Of a stretch of DNA of 64,000 bases, positions 60,237-64,000 are shown in pieces (within the stretch, counting starts at the first letter, position 1; every line of letters begins with the position of its first letter). The stretch lies in contig CACEMG010000004.1 of the NCBI GenBank assembly GCA_902560565.1, forward strand, positions 1 to 64,000, read 5' to 3'. The position numbers and the translations under genes were made by a program. Below the pieces are notes generated by a model. That model was not told the DNA's origin. It did not search any database and worked only from the letters and a program-made list of their open reading frames with translations. This DNA comes from an uncultured Pelagibacteraceae bacterium (lineage in GTDB: Bacteria > Pseudomonadota > Alphaproteobacteria > Pelagibacterales > Pelagibacteraceae).

Positions 60237-61506
60237 CTGGTTTGTATGGACCTTCTGGTTTTACACTAATGTAATCTGCTTGATCTTTAGATAAAGGTGT
60301 TAGTTTCGCTCCAACTTTTTCTAAGTGTAATCTAGCAACTTTTTCATCAAGATGTTTTGGTAAAACATAGACTTTCTTTTCGTATTTTTCTGAATTGTTC
60401 CACAATTCAATTTGTGCCGTAACTTGATTTGTAAAAGATGCACTCATTACAAAACTTGGATGGCCAGTTGCACATCCTAAATTTACTAATCTACCCTCTG
60501 CTAATAGAATTAATCTTTTATTATCTGGAAAAGTAATTTCATGAACTTGTGGTTTAATCTCGTCCCATTTATAATTCTTTAAAGCCTCAACTTGTATTTC
60601 ATTATCAAAGTGGCCAATATTACATAAAATTGATCTATCCTTCATAGCTCTCATGTGGTCAGCGGTAACTATATCTTTATTACCAGTAGCTGTAACGACA
60701 ATATCAGCTTGACCTATCATCTCATCCATAAGAACAACTTCGTATCCTTCCATTGCAGCTTGTAGTGCACAAATTGGGTCTGTCTCTGTTATCATTACTC
60801 TTGCACCACTTTGTCTTAAAGATGCAGCACTTCCTTTACCAACATCACCAAAGCCTGCAACGATCGCAACTTTTCCCGACATCATCACATCTGTAGCTCT
60901 CTTGATACCATCTACTAAACTTTCCCTACATCCATACAAGTTATCAAATTTTGATTTTGTGACTGAGTCATTTACATTTATAGCTGGCACCATCAGAGTT
61001 CCTTGCTCTTCCATTTTTTTGAGAGCTAAAACTCCAGTCGTTGTCTCTTCACTTAAACCTTTTATATCCTTTAATAATTCTTTATATTCTTTATGCATTA
61101 GTGCAGTTAGATCTCCACCATCATCTAATATCATATTAGGTTTCCAATCTTTTCTGCCTTCAATAGTTTGTTTTACACACCACCAATACTCTTCTTCTGT
61201 TTCACCTTTCCAAGCAAATACTGGAATACCAGCTTTTGCGATAGCTGCTGCTGCGTGATCTTGTGTAGAAAATATGTTACATGAAGACCATCTTACTTCG
61301 GCTCCAAGATCTACCAATGTTTCGATTAAAACTGCAGTTTGAATAGTCATATGAAGACAACCAAGAATCTTAGCGCCTTTTAAAGGGGATTTACCCTTAT
61401 ACTCTTTTCTCAGTGCCATTAAACCTGGCATCTCAGTCTCAGCTAAAGAAATTTCTTTTCTTCCGAAATCAGCTTGGGATATGTCTTTTACTTTATAATC
61501 TGGCAT
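60220..61506 (-). CDS. ahcY: Adenosylhomocysteinase
   Basis: [38 protein letters not shown]-like [15 protein letters not shown]-terminal [12 protein letters not shown]. Confidence 0.98.
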   Translation of the reverse strand: MPDYKVKDISQADFGRKEISLAETEMPGLMALRKEYKGKSPLKGAKILGCLHMTIQTAVLIETLVDLGAEVRWSSCNIFSTQDHAAAAIAKAGIPVFAWKGETEEEYWWCVKQTIEGRKDWKPNMILDDGGDLTALMHKEYKELLKDIKGLSEETTTGVLALKKMEEQGTLMVPAINVNDSVTKSKFDNLYGCRESLVDGIKRATDVMMSGKVAIVAGFGDVGKGSAASLRQSGARVMITETDPICALQAAMEGYEVVLMDEMIGQADIVVTATGNKDIVTADHMRAMKDRSILCNIGHFDNEIQVEALKNYKWDEIKPQVHEITFPDNKRLILLAEGRLVNLGCATGHPSFVMSASFTNQVTAQIELWNNSEKYEKKVYVLPKHLDEKVARLHLEKVGAKLTPLSKDQADYISVKPEGPYKPDAYRY

Positions 61507-61551
61507 AAGAGCGATTTTGTAACAGTATAATTTTAAATAATCAACTTTTCA

Positions 61552-63075
61552 TTACGCTGAGGGGAAAATAATTTCAATTTTTGCACCCTTTCCCCTATTA
61601 TTGTTACTTGCGCTAATTGTACCACCATGAAGATCAATCAAATTTTTCACTATATTTAATCCAAGTCCAGAATGTTCTCCAAATTTTCCAGGTCTATTAC
61701 TGTAAAATCTCTTAAATATTTTTTTTGTATCATTTTCCTTAAAACCAGATCCTTCATCTAACACATCAAGCATTACCGAATTATTTTTTTTTGAGAGCTT
61801 TACTATGATTTTTTTATTATCTTCGCTAAATGAAATAGAATTTTCAAGTAAATTTGCTAAAATTTGTTCAATTCTGTTTTCAATTCCCATAATCTCAATC
61901 TTGTTTCCATTCTGGTTTGAATTTAGAGAAATTTTTATTCCTCTTTTGTTCATATATATACTATTAAAATCATCAACTACTGAGGTAACAATTGGTCTTA
62001 GATCAATTTTTTTCATCTGCTCTTTTGTAATTGCAACTTCATCTTTAAGCATTTGAGAATAATCAGTAATAAGTCTTTCTATACGTTCAACATCGTGACT
62101 TAAGATTTTAACAAGTTTATCTCTTTGGTTTTTATCATCTGTTTCTGAAATAATCTCAGATGCACTTTTAAGGGATGCAAGTGGATTTCGGATTTCATGA
62201 ACAAGATCAGTGGAAAAATTTTCAGCACTATCAGCTCGTTTTTGAAGCTCATGGGTCATGTCATCTAATGAGCTTGATAATACACCGAGCTCATCACCTC
62301 TTTTTTTTAAATTTTGTATATTTGTTTTTTTTTCACTTTTATCTTTAATAATTTTTGTATAATCGACAAGATTTTTAATTGGTTTTAAAAAATATCTATT
62401 TAATACAAAAGAAAAAACAAAAATAACTAATGTTACTAATATAGCTGTTCTAATAACAAAATTTTTTCTTTCATCTATAGCTGTTTTAATGTCGTTAGCG
62501 CGTTCAGCTACTAAAATATAACCAACATTTTCATCACTAATTATAAAATTTTTAAGAGTATTCAATATAAATTGATCATAATATTCTTCTGTATAAGTGA
62601 ATGGTTTTCCATATTCTTTTGAATTAAAATAATCTCTAGTAATATCACTTAAATTTTTCTGAACATTTTTTTTATTATTGCTTGATGCTTTTTCAATATC
62701 TGTATTAATATTATCAAATTCTATTTGATCAGTTCTTTGTGAAAAAGATCGTGGATCCAAGTCTAATGTATCAGTGTCTGCGATAACGTTATATTCAGTA
62801 TCTAGAAAAATTACTCTGTCTAAACTTTGAAATAAAAATCCTGTTGAAAATAAAAATCTTCTTAAATCTTCTTTATTAAAATTTATTTTCAATCTTTTAA
62901 TGTGATCAGTTGTATTATTAATTACAGCTATATGATTTGAAGTTTTTTTGTAAATTAAATTTGGCTTTGAAAAATTTAAATAAACTATTGTCAGGATTCC
63001 AATAACTATAAAAATAATAAGATTTACAAATAAAAATTTTTTTAAAATTGAGAAATTCTTTAATATAGAACCCAT
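61552..63075 (-). CDS. chvG: Sensor histidine kinase, ChvG-like
   Basis: Two TM segments, HAMP, H-box DLVHEIRNPLASLKSASE, N/G boxes; paired with ChvI-like regulator. Confidence 0.88.
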   Translation of the reverse strand: MGSILKNFSILKKFLFVNLIIFIVIGILTIVYLNFSKPNLIYKKTSNHIAVINNTTDHIKRLKINFNKEDLRRFLFSTGFLFQSLDRVIFLDTEYNVIADTDTLDLDPRSFSQRTDQIEFDNINTDIEKASSNNKKNVQKNLSDITRDYFNSKEYGKPFTYTEEYYDQFILNTLKNFIISDENVGYILVAERANDIKTAIDERKNFVIRTAILVTLVIFVFSFVLNRYFLKPIKNLVDYTKIIKDKSEKKTNIQNLKKRGDELGVLSSSLDDMTHELQKRADSAENFSTDLVHEIRNPLASLKSASEIISETDDKNQRDKLVKILSHDVERIERLITDYSQMLKDEVAITKEQMKKIDLRPIVTSVVDDFNSIYMNKRGIKISLNSNQNGNKIEIMGIENRIEQILANLLENSISFSEDNKKIIVKLSKKNNSVMLDVLDEGSGFKENDTKKIFKRFYSNRPGKFGEHSGLGLNIVKNLIDLHGGTISASNNNRGKGAKIEIIFPSA

Positions 63076-63078
63076 TAA

Positions 63079-63780
63079 TTAACTTACATTCCATCTATAA
63101 CCACTTCCATACCTTGTTTCAATAGCAGAGAAGTTTTGGTCGACTTTTTTAAATTTTTTTCTAATCCTTTTAACATGACTATCAATTGTTCTGTCTTCAA
63201 TATCAGTATCTTCTCTATAGGCAATGTCCATTAATTGGGATCTCTCTTTTATTATTCCCGGTCTTTTTGCAAGTTCCTGAACTATTAAAAATTCTGTAGT
63301 TGTAAGTTTATCTGGTAATTGATTTCCATCCCATTCACATTCTAATTGTGAAGGATCAAGTTTTAATTTGCCATGTGAAATTACATTTTTCGTCTCTTCA
63401 ATAGGATTTAGATTTTTTTTCCTTAATTGAACCCTTATTCTCTCAATTAATACTTTAATAGAAAAACCTCCAGACTTTTTTACAAAATCATCAGCACCTA
63501 ATTTAAGTCCTAATAATTCATCAATTTCATCATCTTTCGAGGTTAGGAAAATTACAGGTAAGGTTGTTTTTTTTCTAAGTTTTTTTAATAACTCTTCACC
63601 ATCCATTTTCGGCATCTTTATATCAATTATTGCTAAATCTGGTGGCTGTCTTGTTAGACCAATCAAAGCGCTTTCTCCGTCTAAATAAGTTTGAACCTTA
63701 AAACCCTCTTTTTCTAGAGCAATACTTATACTAGTTAAAATATTTCTATCATCATCAATTAACGCAATAGTTTGTTTCAT
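63079..63780 (-). CDS. chvI: OmpR-family response regulator, ChvI-like
   Basis: TIALIDDDRNILTSI, PDLAIIDIKMPKMDGEELL, winged-helix RTIDSHVKRIRKKFK...IETRYGSGYRWN. Confidence 0.9.
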   Translation of the reverse strand: MKQTIALIDDDRNILTSISIALEKEGFKVQTYLDGESALIGLTRQPPDLAIIDIKMPKMDGEELLKKLRKKTTLPVIFLTSKDDEIDELLGLKLGADDFVKKSGGFSIKVLIERIRVQLRKKNLNPIEETKNVISHGKLKLDPSQLECEWDGNQLPDKLTTTEFLIVQELAKRPGIIKERSQLMDIAYREDTDIEDRTIDSHVKRIRKKFKKVDQNFSAIETRYGSGYRWNVS

Positions 63781-63842
63781 AAATATGTATCTACTTATAC
63801 AAATACTAAATTGTTCCTATTTGGGCAAGATTACCGAAAAAA

Positions 63843-64000
63843 CTAATGTAGTAACCCCCAATTTTCTCCACTATTTACATCTACTGTGAGAGGCGTTGAG
63901 AATGAATGAAGATCGCTATCCTTTACACTAGTCATTTCTTGTCTTATCAAATTTGTGAAGTTTTTTTCACTTTCCTTTGGAACTTCAAATATTAGTTCGT
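63843..64000 (-). CDS. polA: DNA polymerase I, C-terminal end (partial)
   Basis: Minus-strand reading ...ELIFEVPKESEKNFTNLIRQEMTSVKDSDLHSFSTPLTVDVNSGENWGLLH*; the ELIFEVP...TPL.VDV..G.NW....H end is characteristic of PolA. Not in the ORF track. Confidence 0.9.
   Translation of the reverse strand, partial: ELIFEVPKESEKNFTNLIRQEMTSVKDSDLHSFSTPLTVDVNSGENWGLLH

Noticed and set aside
61507-61551. SAH-type riboswitch upstream of ahcY
   Set aside because: The gap is only 45 bp and shows no aptamer-like pairing.

Overview
The window is a very AT-rich, gene-dense bacterial chromosome segment. Overlapping and near-zero intergenic gaps, gene content and local order (ATP synthase b'/b, ispH-thrB-rnhA, chvG/chvI-ahcY-tsaE) suggest a streamlined marine alphaproteobacterium of the SAR11/Pelagibacterales type; this is inference, since no rRNA gene is present. 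It starts in the end of an ATP synthase F0 b' subunit gene and ends in the 3' end of polA on the minus strand. Main blocks: (1) atpF followed by a retinal-synthesis cluster crtI-crtB-crtY-blh, an unlisted 57-aa membrane ORF, and ispH; (2) a cytochrome oxidase cluster on the minus strand with COX4-like and unknown small membrane subunits, plus a divergent second subunit III and SCO1; (3) a lipid A cluster (msbA, waaA, lpxK, lpxL-type acyltransferase); (4) housekeeping genes purD, rsmD, pgi, lspA, ileS, ribF and groESL; (5) envelope and stress genes: psiE-like, cfa-like, a lysine-rich coiled-coil protein, J-domain protein, ptrB, hsp20; (6) purine permease plus PRTase, GT17, an RND pump, a lytic transglycosylase, and an amgK/murU-like cell-wall recycling pair fused to tsaE; (7) ahcY and the chvG/chvI two-component system. 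I found no tRNA, rRNA, CRISPR array, transposon or phage. The best leads are the ATP-synthase/retinal/ispH gene string with its hidden small ORF, a 7-3-7 dyad in the coxB divergent promoter region, RpoH-like promoters shared by groES and hsp20, the lysine-rich coiled-coil protein, and the TsaE-AmgK-like fusion. I did not find anything I can call a clearly new biological system.
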